From Microcaldota archaeon (lineage in GTDB: Archaea > Micrarchaeota > Micrarchaeia > Burarchaeales > Fermentimicrarchaeaceae): a DNA stretch of 32,009 nucleotides. The DNA is taken from assembly GCA_026396385.1 (NCBI GenBank), contig JAPLWV010000027.1:1-32009 (forward strand), written 5' to 3'. Both the position numbers and the translations under genes were made by a program. This document shows, piece after piece, positions 1 to 7,438 of this stretch (its first letter is position 1; each line of letters begins with the position of its first letter). The notes beneath the pieces were generated by a model that was given only the letters and a program-made list of their open reading frames with translations, was not told the DNA's origin and did no database searches.

Positions 1-174
1 AAGCTCCAGCTTCCTTATGTTCACAATTTTGCTTCCGAATTCATCCACCTCTGACCACAGCTTTTTCCTCTCAACCAGCTCGTTGAGATAGATGACTTGG
101 AACCCCTTCTTCTTCAGCGCATTTGCAATTGCCGTCTTTCCGGTGCCCGGCACTCCTGTGAGAGCTATTCTCAT
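1..174 (-). CDS. Fap7/AK6-like adenylate kinase, 3' end outside window
   Basis: The first 58 codons of a P-loop kinase are visible, starting at the ATG whose complement is 172-174 and running off the window edge. The N-terminus carries a perfect Walker A motif, GVPGTGKT, at residues 7-14, immediately after a short hydrophobic strand (MRIALT). This is the layout of the Fap7/hCINAP (AK6) family, a small adenylate kinase/NTPase linked in archaea and eukaryotes to ribosomal protein S11 handling in small-subunit maturation. An AT-rich TATA-like stretch near 200-206 lies about 26-30 nt ahead of the ATG, which suggests a leaderless transcript. The gene is divergent from the MEMO gene. Other small nucleotide kinases share this motif, so the family call is probable but not certain. 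Confidence 0.72.
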   Translation of the reverse strand, partial: MRIALTGVPGTGKTAIANALKKKGFQVIYLNELVERKKLWSEVDEFGSKIVNIRKLEL

Positions 175-286
175 GAGTTAGATTTGGAGGAAAGAGATAA
201 AATAATTGCTGGGCCCTCTGGATGGCAGTTCAACAGTGATGCGATTAGCATTTATACTTCCCTCTCCAGATTATAACGGTGGTCCA

Positions 287-1117
287 ATGCGCTATCCGGC
301 TGTCGCAGGTGCGTTCTATCCCTCTGGAGTGGAACAGCTGAAGAGGAATGTTGAAGAGTGCTTCAGGAAAGGTGCCGGCATGCCCAAAGCCGGAACTGGC
401 AGGAAGCTGCTTGCAGTGGTTTCTCCCCACGCTGGCTATGTATACTCCGGATGGGTTGCTTCCTTTGCTTACAGTGAGATATTTCGGAATTACTCCCAGC
501 CCCCGACCTTTGTGATACTGGGGCCGAACCACACTGGAAGAGGAAGCGGAGTAGCCCTCTCGCAGCAGGACTGGGAGACGCCTCTCGGCACTGTAGATAA
601 TGACAAAGAACTTGGGGCGCTTGTGCAGAGGAATTCAAAGATGATTGACTTTGATGAAACAGCTCACGAGGGAGAGCATTCAATAGAGGTCCAGCTGCCG
701 TTCATTCAGTTCCTCTACAAGAATCCCAGGTTTGTGCCCATATGCATGGGCTTGGGCGATTATGAAACTGCCGAGGACATTGCGAATGCGCTATTCAGGG
801 CATCCCAGGAGCTCAAGAGAGAGGTTCTGGTTATAGCCAGCTCGGACTTCACCCACTTCGAGGATGCGCAGAGTGCCAGGAGGAAGGATGAGCTCGCCCT
901 GAAGCATATCGAGAAACTGGATGCAAGAGGTTTCCTCAGGGAAGTTAAGAATAATAATATTTCAATCTGCGGCTACGCCCCCATAATGGCTGCAATCATC
1001 TACTCCAAGCTCAAGGGAGGAAGGGAGGCCAAGGTTCTGAAATACGCCAATTCCGGGGATGTGACGAAGGACTACCAGGAAGTTGTAGCATACTGCTCAA
1101 TTGCATTTCCCAAGTAG
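287..1117 (+). CDS. MEMO1 family protein (AmmeMemoRadiSam system protein B family)
   Basis: A 276-residue protein of normal length for archaeal MEMO homologues. The motifs SPHAGYVYSG (residues about 48-57), GPNHTG and CGYAPI are typical of this family, which shares the fold of non-haem iron extradiol dioxygenases. Its biochemical role in archaea is unsettled. The reading frame is open from 206, but ATG 287 is preferred: family similarity begins there (MRYPAVAGAFYP), a GGTGG lies just upstream, and a TATA-like box at 250-257 would start transcription a few bases before it. MEMO genes often sit beside mevalonate-pathway genes in archaea, and here the gene directly precedes the isoprenoid operon. 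It has its own promoter, and the next gene has another, so it is not clearly co-transcribed with the operon. Confidence 0.88.
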   Translation: MRYPAVAGAFYPSGVEQLKRNVEECFRKGAGMPKAGTGRKLLAVVSPHAGYVYSGWVASFAYSEIFRNYSQPPTFVILGPNHTGRGSGVALSQQDWETPLGTVDNDKELGALVQRNSKMIDFDETAHEGEHSIEVQLPFIQFLYKNPRFVPICMGLGDYETAEDIANALFRASQELKREVLVIASSDFTHFEDAQSARRKDELALKHIEKLDARGFLREVKNNNISICGYAPIMAAIIYSKLKGGREAKVLKYANSGDVTKDYQEVVAYCSIAFPK

Positions 1118-1143
1118 CTGATGTTCTATTCTTGTCGAATATA

Positions 1144-1154
1144 GCTATAAAAAC
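1144..1154 (+). promoter_or_regulatory. TATA box of the isoprenoid operon
   Basis: The sequence GCTATAAAAAC lies 31-24 nt before the GTG at 1176. That spacing puts the transcription start on the start codon itself, so a leaderless mRNA is expected. No other clear TATA box lies between here and 5761, so this is probably the main promoter for ubiX through ipk. Confidence 0.6.
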
Positions 1155-1175
1155 CTCCTTTTTCCTAAATAGTCT

Positions 1176-1727
1176 GTGAAAGTAATCCTCGCCATTACCG
1201 GGGCTTCTGGAGTCCCCATTGGGATGAGGCTAGCCAAAGCTTTGAGGAAAGAGCAGCTGAGCATAGTTGTAAGCGAAAATGCGAAGAAAGTTATTAAATA
1301 CGAAGTTGGGGACGTGAAGAAATTCCTGGCCGAGCTTAGTAAATACGGCAGACTCTATGATGAAGCGGAAATAGATGCTCCACCCGCTTCAGGTTCTTCC
1401 CTGTTTGATGCAATGGTGGTATGCCCCTGCTCAATGAAAACCCTCTCGGCAATTGCAAGTGGTTACTGCCACAACCTAATAACGAGGAGTGCGGATGTCA
1501 TGCTGAAGGAGGGCAGGAGGCTGATTCTTGTCCCTAGGGAGACTCCCCTCAATGCAATTCACCTTGAGAACATGCTTAAGCTTTCCAGGATTGGCGTTGT
1601 AATACTACCCGCATCCCCCGCGTTCTACCACAGGCCAAAGAAAGTCGAGGATATGGTGGATTTTATAGTGGGAAAAATCCTGGATTCGCTGAGGGTTGAG
1701 AATCATCTGTACAAAAGGTGGAATTGA
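1176..1727 (+). CDS. ubiX: UbiX-type flavin prenyltransferase
   Basis: A 183-residue flavoprotein of the UbiX/Pad1 family, which joins a dimethylallyl group from dimethylallyl phosphate to FMN, giving the prenylated FMN cofactor of UbiD enzymes. The flavin-binding GASG motif is at residues 9-12, and the hallmark CPCSMKTLSAIASGY segment is followed by LITRSADVMLKEGRRL and the LVPRETPL phosphate-binding region. The start is GTG, chosen because the TATA box gives a leaderless transcript beginning there. The stop codon overlaps the next start (TGATG), indicating translational coupling. A UbiD-type decarboxylase two genes downstream is the obvious client. The required dimethylallyl phosphate is chemically close to the isopentenyl phosphate made by this same operon; that metabolic link is an inference. 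Confidence 0.93.
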   Translation: MKVILAITGASGVPIGMRLAKALRKEQLSIVVSENAKKVIKYEVGDVKKFLAELSKYGRLYDEAEIDAPPASGSSLFDAMVVCPCSMKTLSAIASGYCHNLITRSADVMLKEGRRLILVPRETPLNAIHLENMLKLSRIGVVILPASPAFYHRPKKVEDMVDFIVGKILDSLRVENHLYKRWN

Positions 1728-2098
1728 TGAAAATCAGTCTCGGTCAAATCTTTCTCGTGACAGGTTCATTGCTAGTTTCAGTGGGCTTTCTAGCTCCTTC
1801 GCAGAACCATCCAAGTGTGAATCCGATTGATATACTCCTCATAATCTTGATGTGGTGCTTCTCGCTAGCAGCTTTCAAATTTCATGATGAGATTTTCCGC
1901 AAGGACCGCATTCTTCTAGTGGTGATGCCACTCCTTGCTCTGGCTTTCATCCTATTGCTGCTCAGCCTGAACTACCTGCTCTCACTCGGAATAAGGGAAT
2001 TCAACCTATATGCAATACTGCTGGGTTGGGCTTTTTTCAATGGAGGCCTTTACTATGATACTAAGGAAGTTTTGAAAGTAGCACCCAAAAAGAGGTGA
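1727..2098 (+). CDS. Four-helix membrane protein of unknown function in the isoprenoid operon
   Basis: I do not recognise this 123-residue protein. It has about four hydrophobic helices (roughly residues 6-24, 36-53, 63-86 and 93-109) and a short basic tail ending KKR; no enzyme motif is visible. The ATG at 1727 overlaps the UbiX stop in a TGATG, so the two are translationally coupled, and the UbiD gene begins only four bases after its stop. The reading frame is open nine bases further upstream, but the overlapping ATG is the simplest start. Its position between the cofactor synthase and the cofactor user suggests a role linked to prenyl-phosphate metabolism or to membrane placement of the enzymes. 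That is inference from context only. Confidence 0.75.
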   Translation: MKISLGQIFLVTGSLLVSVGFLAPSQNHPSVNPIDILLIILMWCFSLAAFKFHDEIFRKDRILLVVMPLLALAFILLLLSLNYLLSLGIREFNLYAILLGWAFFNGGLYYDTKEVLKVAPKKR

Positions 2099-2102
2099 TC
2101 GA

Positions 2103-3395
2103 ATGCTCAGGGACTTCATAAAGCGTCTTAAGCTCTCAAAGGAGCTTGTTGTGATAAAAAAGCCTGTCAGCAAGAAGTTTGTTGCTGCAGCCATACTGAA
2201 AGAACTTGATGGAAGGCCGGTGCTTTTTGAGAGGATAGAGGAGAGCAAATTCAAGGTCATCGGGAATGTATTCTCATCAAGAGAACTCATCGCAAAATCC
2301 CTTGGCGTACCGAAGGAGAAAATGCTGTCCAGAATTGCGCATGCAATAGACAACCCCAGTGAGCCACAGCTTGTTAAAAAAGCCAACTGCCAGGAGGTTG
2401 TGGAGGAAGGGGTAGACCTCAACAAGCTCCCCATACTTACTCATTGCAAGAAGGATGGCGGACCTTACGTTTCATCAGGGGTTGTTGTCGCAAAGGATCC
2501 AGAGCTTGGAAGGAACTCATCTTTTCACAGGCTGATGCAGCTGGATGGGAGAAGGTTCGTGATGAGAATCCTGCCCAGGCATCTGAACGAATTCATGAAA
2601 AGGAATGGGGGGGAGCTTGATGTCGCAGTCTGCATAGGGAATTCCGTTAACTTTCTACTGGCAGGAGCAACATCTGTTGAACTGGGTTTCGATGAGATGA
2701 AGATAGCGAATGCATTGGAGAAACTGCCAATTGCGCGTTGCAAGACTGTGGATATTGAGGTTCCTGCCCCGAGCGAATTTGTGCTTGAAGGAAGAATCAC
2801 AAGGGAACTTGTTCCCGAGGGCCCTTTCGTTGATTTAACAGAGACATATGACGTAATAAGGGAACAGAATGTGCTTGAAATAAAGAAGATAACCCACCGG
2901 AAGGATGCGTTGTACCACGCCCTTCTGCCAGGATGCAACGAACACAAGCTTCTCATGGGGATGCCCAGGGAGCCAACAGTTTTCAGAGAGGTGAATAAGG
3001 TATGCGAGTGCAAGGATGTCCACCTAACTCTTGGAGGATGCTCCTGGTTGCATGCAGTTGTCAGGATAAAGAAGAAGAATGAGGATGATGGCAGGAGAGC
3101 AATCGAGGCTGCGTTCAAAGGGCATTCATCGCTCAAGCATGTGCTTATCATAGATGATGATATAAACATCCACAACCCGCTTGATGTGGAGTGGGCAATA
3201 GCGACCAGATTCCAGGCAAAGAATGGGCTGGTGGTTAAACTGCATGAGAAAGGCTCATCACTGGACCCTTCTGCGAACCCATACACAAGGGAGACGAGCA
3301 AGATGGGCCTTGACGCAACCGCCCCCCTAAAGAAGCACCTGAAAGATTTCAAGAAGGCGGAATTTCCAAAAGTAAAGCTTGGGAGGTATCTCTGA
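2103..3395 (+). CDS. UbiD-family decarboxylase, probable anhydromevalonate phosphate decarboxylase
   Basis: A 430-residue UbiD-family protein of usual length. The family expects prenylated FMN and metal binding; supporting segments are HCKKDGGPYVSSGVVV (about 115-130), LQLDGRRF-like and RHL segments (about 145-165), and EGPFVDLTETYD (239-250). In the archaeal mevalonate pathway this family decarboxylates trans-anhydromevalonate 5-phosphate to isopentenyl phosphate. Specificity is assigned from the operon, which also encodes both phosphomevalonate dehydratase subunits, isopentenyl phosphate kinase and UbiX. The third acidic residue of the usual catalytic trio, Glu in EGPFGE, is Asp here (D244). 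The stop overlaps the AcnX large subunit start as TGATG. Sequence alone could also fit other archaeal UbiD decarboxylases, but the neighbours make that unlikely. Confidence 0.9.
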   Translation: MLRDFIKRLKLSKELVVIKKPVSKKFVAAAILKELDGRPVLFERIEESKFKVIGNVFSSRELIAKSLGVPKEKMLSRIAHAIDNPSEPQLVKKANCQEVVEEGVDLNKLPILTHCKKDGGPYVSSGVVVAKDPELGRNSSFHRLMQLDGRRFVMRILPRHLNEFMKRNGGELDVAVCIGNSVNFLLAGATSVELGFDEMKIANALEKLPIARCKTVDIEVPAPSEFVLEGRITRELVPEGPFVDLTETYDVIREQNVLEIKKITHRKDALYHALLPGCNEHKLLMGMPREPTVFREVNKVCECKDVHLTLGGCSWLHAVVRIKKKNEDDGRRAIEAAFKGHSSLKHVLIIDDDINIHNPLDVEWAIATRFQAKNGLVVKLHEKGSSLDPSANPYTRETSKMGLDATAPLKKHLKDFKKAEFPKVKLGRYL

Positions 3396-4561
3396 TGCAC
3401 CTTAGCAGGGAGGAAGAGGATATCCTAGGAGGAGAGCATGGAGTTGCCGCAGCCAAATCGATGGAGATACTCCTAGCAATTTGTAAAATATTCGGGGCAG
3501 AGAAGCTGATTCCGGTAACCTCAGCACAGATTTCAGGAGTCAGCTATAAAACTATTGGGGACGCAGGGCTGGAGTTCCTTGAGAGCTTCGCAAATGACGG
3601 CAGGGTTAAAATTCCCAGCTATCTTAACCCCTGCGGTATGGACCTTGAGGAATGGAAGGGGATGGGCTTTCCAAAGGATTTTGCCAAGAAACAGATGAAG
3701 ATAATTCAGGCTTACCAGAAAATGGGAGTGGAGTCCACATGCACCTGCACACCATACCTCATAGGAATACTGCCTAAAAAAGGTGAGCATATAGCTTGGA
3801 GCGAGAGCTCCGCGGTGATATTCGCCAATTCCGCGCTCGGAGCCAAGACGAACAGGGAGAGCGGAATGAGCGCTTTGGCATCTGCAATTACCGGAAAGAC
3901 CCCCTATTTTGGCTATCACCTTGATGAGAACAGAATTGCAGAAGTTGTGTTCAATGTGAAGGTTAAGCTTGAGGATATGTCGGATTTTGGTGCGCTGGGA
4001 ATCTACGCTGGAGGAATAGCCAAGCAGCGGGTTGTTGCATTTGAGGGAATGGAGGATTTCACGGTTGATGAGGTAAAGGCTCTCGGAGCAGCCCTTGCTG
4101 CATCTGGCTCTGTTGCACTTTTTTTCATCGAGGGAGTTACCCCGGAATGGAGAGTGGTGGGCAATCCAGAGAGGTTGGAGTTCGGTAGCAAGGAGCTGAA
4201 GGAAACCAAGGAAAACCTGAACTCCTCAGAGGATGCCGAGCTAATAGCAATTGGCTGTCCCCACTGCTCCCTTGAGGAGATAAAAGAGATAGCCGAGAAA
4301 TTGCGGGGAAAAAAGCTGAAAAGGAAGCTGTGGGTGTGCACTGCAAGAAAAATCAAAATCAAGGCAGACAAGCTGGGTCTTACAAAAATAATTGGGGAAG
4401 CAGGAGGAAAGGTGGTCAGCGATACCTGCATGGTTGTTTCCCCCATTGAAGACATGAACTTCAAGCGCATTGCGGTGAACTCTGGCAAGGCAGCGCACTA
4501 CCTACCGAGCTTCTGCAAACAGAAGGTGCTTTTCGGCTCGCTGAAGGATATCCTGGAGTAA
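3395..4561 (+). CDS. Aconitase X large subunit, probable phosphomevalonate dehydratase large subunit
   Basis: A 388-residue aconitase-X (AcnX) large-subunit protein. With the small subunit encoded next, it is expected to dehydrate mevalonate 5-phosphate to trans-anhydromevalonate 5-phosphate. Cysteines placed to hold an iron-sulfur cluster are C116/C118 in STCTCTPYL, C288 in AIGCPHCS and C345 in VSDTCMVV. The conserved GEHIAWSESSAVIFANS and GAKTNRESG segments are also present. The start ATG overlaps the UbiD stop. Large and small subunits are separate genes here, as in other archaea; in many bacteria AcnX is fused. Adjacent decarboxylase and IPK genes point to the mevalonate role rather than the hydroxyproline-type dehydratase role of bacterial AcnX. 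Confidence 0.92.
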   Translation: MHLSREEEDILGGEHGVAAAKSMEILLAICKIFGAEKLIPVTSAQISGVSYKTIGDAGLEFLESFANDGRVKIPSYLNPCGMDLEEWKGMGFPKDFAKKQMKIIQAYQKMGVESTCTCTPYLIGILPKKGEHIAWSESSAVIFANSALGAKTNRESGMSALASAITGKTPYFGYHLDENRIAEVVFNVKVKLEDMSDFGALGIYAGGIAKQRVVAFEGMEDFTVDEVKALGAALAASGSVALFFIEGVTPEWRVVGNPERLEFGSKELKETKENLNSSEDAELIAIGCPHCSLEEIKEIAEKLRGKKLKRKLWVCTARKIKIKADKLGLTKIIGEAGGKVVSDTCMVVSPIEDMNFKRIAVNSGKAAHYLPSFCKQKVLFGSLKDILE

Positions 4562-4565
4562 GAGC

Positions 4566-4967
4566 ATGAAGATAAAAGGAAGGGCAATTTCAAGAGGAAA
4601 GGCGGAAGGAGAAGCCCTGGTCAGCACTGAGGCTATAGGCTTCCTAGGGGAGGTGGATACAAAGACAGGAGTTGTTGTAAACCCCAAGCATCCGCTTTTC
4701 AGGAAGTGCATGGCAGGAAAGATATTGGTCTTTCCAAGAGGCAGGGGTTCAACTGTTGGCTCCTATGCGCTGTACCAGCTGAAGAAGAATGGAAAAGCTC
4801 CGAAAGCAATTGTGAATGAGGAGGCCGAGGTCATAGTTGCAGTCGGTGCAATAATCTCGGAGATTCCTATGGTGGACAAGCTGGAGAAGAAAGGATTCAA
4901 GCTTATAAAGAATGGAAGCAAAGTTGTTGTGGATGGGAATACGGGAATTGTCGAGGTATTGAGATGA
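4566..4967 (+). CDS. Aconitase X small subunit (DUF126), probable phosphomevalonate dehydratase small subunit
   Basis: A 133-residue DUF126 protein forming the swivelling-domain partner of the AcnX large subunit. The conserved PRGRGSTVGSYAL segment contains the serine (S62 in GRGSTVGS, residues 59-66) corresponding to the aconitase substrate-binding/catalytic serine. The protein begins MKIKGRAISRGKAEGEAL, typical of the family start. It begins four bases after the large-subunit stop and its last codons overlap the isopentenyl phosphate kinase start by four bases (ATGA), so all three products are likely made in balance from one mRNA. Confidence 0.92.
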   Translation: MKIKGRAISRGKAEGEALVSTEAIGFLGEVDTKTGVVVNPKHPLFRKCMAGKILVFPRGRGSTVGSYALYQLKKNGKAPKAIVNEEAEVIVAVGAIISEIPMVDKLEKKGFKLIKNGSKVVVDGNTGIVEVLR

Positions 4968-5761
4968 GCGAGCTGGTCTTCGTAAAGCTTGGCGGAAGTT
5001 TGATAACCGACAAGACTAAGCCATTCACTGCAAGGATACAGGTTATAAACCGGCTCGCCAGGGAGATTCACGAGGCAAAGGAGGAAGGAAAGCTGAAGGT
5101 TCTTGTTGGCCATGGCGGGGGCTCTTTTCCCCATGTTCCCGCCAGGAAGTATGAGGTGCACAAGGGGGTGGTAAGCCCGGAAACCTACAAGGGTGTCGCA
5201 GAAGTGCAGGATGCTGCGTCAAGGCTGAACAGGATTGTTGTCGAAAGCCTCATTGAAGCCGGGGAGAACGCAGTCTCTGTGCAGCCGTCTGCATGCACCC
5301 TGGCAAGGAATGGGAAGATAGTCCACTTTGATGTCAAACCTCTGAAAAGGATGCTCTCAGAAAATCTGCTCCCTGTTCCTTACGGGGATGTGGTGGTCGA
5401 TTTGGAGAGGGGCTGCTCCATACTGTCGACTGAAATAATTTTTGACTATCTCGCAAGGAGGCTCAAGCCAAAAAGAATTATCCTGGCTGGAGTAACAGAT
5501 GGGGTTTTCACCTCTGACCCACAGCTGAATCCAAAAGCTGAAAAGATTCCTGAGGTAACTCCTAAGAATTTTGAGGAAATAAAATCCTCCCTTAAAGGCT
5601 CCTATGGAATAGATGTTACCGGCGGGATGCTGCACAAGGTTGAGACACTGATTGGGCTCGTTGAACGTGGGATAACCAGCAATATCATCAGCGGACTGGA
5701 GGAAGGAAATCTGAAGAATGCCATGCTGGGAAGGAAGAGCGGGACAATTATCCACAGATGA
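4964..5761 (+). CDS. Isopentenyl phosphate kinase
   Basis: A 265-residue amino-acid-kinase-fold protein that phosphorylates isopentenyl phosphate to isopentenyl diphosphate with ATP. The N-terminal FVKLGGSLITDK motif is the nucleotide-binding loop, and GHGGGSFPH carries the histidine (H50) that separates this family from related kinases and contacts the substrate phosphate. Further along, RIILAGVTDGVFTSDP and the GIDVTGGM segment are typical. The ATG overlaps the preceding stop. This is the last gene of the tight operon; an AT-rich promoter-like stretch for the IPP isomerase begins within ten bases of its stop. Confidence 0.95.
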   Translation: MSELVFVKLGGSLITDKTKPFTARIQVINRLAREIHEAKEEGKLKVLVGHGGGSFPHVPARKYEVHKGVVSPETYKGVAEVQDAASRLNRIVVESLIEAGENAVSVQPSACTLARNGKIVHFDVKPLKRMLSENLLPVPYGDVVVDLERGCSILSTEIIFDYLARRLKPKRIILAGVTDGVFTSDPQLNPKAEKIPEVTPKNFEEIKSSLKGSYGIDVTGGMLHKVETLIGLVERGITSNIISGLEEGNLKNAMLGRKSGTIIHR

Positions 5762-5762
5762 T

Positions 5763-5777
5763 ACTAAATCTTATAAG
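5763..5777 (+). promoter_or_regulatory. TATA-like promoter of the IPP isomerase gene
   Basis: The stretch ACTAAATCTTATAAG lies directly after the ipk stop and about 20-30 nt before the isomerase ATG at 5795. It would give a leaderless or nearly leaderless transcript, letting the isomerase be expressed separately from the upstream operon. Readthrough from that operon remains possible across the 33-base gap. Confidence 0.45.
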
Positions 5778-5794
5778 CATCCTCAAATATATTT

Positions 5795-6886
5795 ATGGCA
5801 AAAACTGCTACCCAAGATAGAAAATCATCCCATCTGAGCATATGCTCAAAGAAGAATGTAGAGTTCAGGGAGAAGAGAACTGGTTTTGACGATATAGACT
5901 TCATGCACTGCGCACTGCCAGAGCTCGACCTTGACAAGATAGATGTCTCCTGCAGCATATTCGGGAAGAAGCTCTCTGCTCCCTTCCTTATAGAATCAAT
6001 CACCGGCGGGTCAGCAGAGGCAGGGAAGATAAACAGATCATTGGCAGAGGCCGCCCAGCAAGCTGGAGTTGCCATGGGGCTTGGCTCTCAGAGAGCCATG
6101 ATGGAGAACGCATCCCTCATCAATACCTACAGAGTGAGGGATGTCGCTCCGGATATCTTCCTGCTTGGGAACATAGGAATAGCGCAGCTACTTGAATATG
6201 ACGCGAAGAGAATACAGGAAGCCCTTGAGCAGGTGGAGGCAGATGCCCTTTTCATCCATATGAATGCATTGCAGGAGGCAATACAGCCTGAAGGAAACAG
6301 GAATTTTGAGAAGTGCATCTCATCCATTGAGAAGCTCACATCCCAGCTTAAGCTCCCAGTAATAGCGAAGGAGACCGGAGCCGGGATATCGAAAGAAGTT
6401 GCTCTTTCGCTGAAGAATGCCGGGGTGAAGGGAATAGATGCGGCTGGGGCAGGAGGAACCTCCTGGGGAGCGGTCGAGTTGCTGAGAAACCCTGGGGCGC
6501 ATGAGTCGTTCTGGGAATGGGGAATTCCAACCGCCCTTTCCATAGTCGAAGTTGCAAGTGTCTGCAATCTGCCTCTCATAGCCAGTGGGGGAGTTCGCTC
6601 TGGGATTGATGCTGCAAAGGCAATTGCCCTGGGCGCGGATTATGCGGGGGCTGCGCTTCCTTTCCTCAAGAGTGCAGAGAAAGGCAGCAAAGGTGTTGCG
6701 GAAGAGCTAGCCAAGTGGAAGGAACAGCTCAAAATCTGCATGTTCCTGAGCGGCTCCAAAAACCTTGCATCGCTCGTCAACTCCCAACTCCTAATAACCG
6801 GAAAGACTGCAGAGCTTTTCAAGCTGAGAGGCATAAGCACGGAAGGGTTTGCTAACAGAAGGGAGCACTCAAGGGCAATTCTCTAG
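5795..6886 (+). CDS. fni: Type 2 isopentenyl-diphosphate delta-isomerase
   Basis: A 363-residue TIM-barrel flavoenzyme that interconverts IPP and DMAPP using reduced FMN and magnesium. Visible hallmarks are the N-terminal RKSSHLSIC segment, TGFDDIDFMHCALPELDLD, ITGGS (FMN phosphate region), and MNALQEAIQPEGNRNF, containing the catalytic glutamine and magnesium-binding glutamate of QPEGN (Q164, E166). Later AGAGGTSWGAVE and ASGGVRSGID bind the FMN phosphate. It follows ipk by 33 bases and completes the set needed to start prenyl-chain synthesis. No prenyltransferase (idsA) gene is seen next to it. Confidence 0.95.
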   Translation: MAKTATQDRKSSHLSICSKKNVEFREKRTGFDDIDFMHCALPELDLDKIDVSCSIFGKKLSAPFLIESITGGSAEAGKINRSLAEAAQQAGVAMGLGSQRAMMENASLINTYRVRDVAPDIFLLGNIGIAQLLEYDAKRIQEALEQVEADALFIHMNALQEAIQPEGNRNFEKCISSIEKLTSQLKLPVIAKETGAGISKEVALSLKNAGVKGIDAAGAGGTSWGAVELLRNPGAHESFWEWGIPTALSIVEVASVCNLPLIASGGVRSGIDAAKAIALGADYAGAALPFLKSAEKGSKGVAEELAKWKEQLKICMFLSGSKNLASLVNSQLLITGKTAELFKLRGISTEGFANRREHSRAIL

Positions 6887-6919
6887 TAATAAACCAAAAA
6901 AGAAATAGAGCGAATTGGC

Positions 6920-7438
6920 TCAACCTATGGTGATATTCAACTCCAGCTTCGGGTTTGCCACTATCCATTTGTACAAGAGGGGGCTGACAAAGTAAGCTAG
7001 AATTATATTCCCTAGAAGATGGTATGCGGTGAATGGAATCTGCCCCATTATGGTTGCTTCCAGATTCTGCCCAAACTGAATTCCAAATGCAAGAGCAGTC
7101 ACAGCATCATAGAATATTGTTGCGAACAGCGCAAATTCTGCATACTCCCTTCCTTTTACCTCTTTTTTCCTTGAGAGCCATAGAGCTGCAGCATAACCCA
7201 CTATCCCATATGCAAGAGCGGTATATATCGTCCAATAGCCAACCCTTCCGACAATGAAGTCAAGGGCTACAACTGAGAAAGCCGCAAATATGAACCCGCT
7301 GTAACTACCAAATTTCCTTGAAATTGGCATTGAGGCGCTCATTATAGGTTCAATATTTGGGGGTCTTGGCAGAATTCTGACAAATACACAGAAAAAAAGT
7401 ACAAGAATGTACTTTGCCGACTCCCTAAGCGTATTCAC
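6920..7438 (-). CDS. Membrane protein resembling ECF transporter S components (DUF6580-like)
   Basis: A 172-residue protein with five to six hydrophobic helices. Near the first helix the segment RILPRPPNIEPIMS resembles the substrate-loop region of small S-component/DUF6580 membrane proteins, and the overall size fits an ECF S component. Those proteins bind vitamins or other micronutrients and use shared ECF ATPases; no ATPase or T component is in this window. The start is a GTG whose four bases GTGA overlap the stop of the upstream DUF4430-like gene, so the pair is translationally coupled. The substrate cannot be read from the sequence. Family assignment is moderate because such small membrane proteins are divergent. 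Confidence 0.55.
   Translation of the reverse strand: MNTLRESAKYILVLFFCVFVRILPRPPNIEPIMSASMPISRKFGSYSGFIFAAFSVVALDFIVGRVGYWTIYTALAYGIVGYAAALWLSRKKEVKGREYAEFALFATIFYDAVTALAFGIQFGQNLEATIMGQIPFTAYHLLGNIILAYFVSPLLYKWIVANPKLELNITIG

Noticed and set aside
2525-3400. Long minus-strand open frame (291 codons) opposite the UbiD gene
   Set aside because: It is a shadow of a well-supported gene; its translation is serine/phenylalanine-rich low-complexity sequence without domains.
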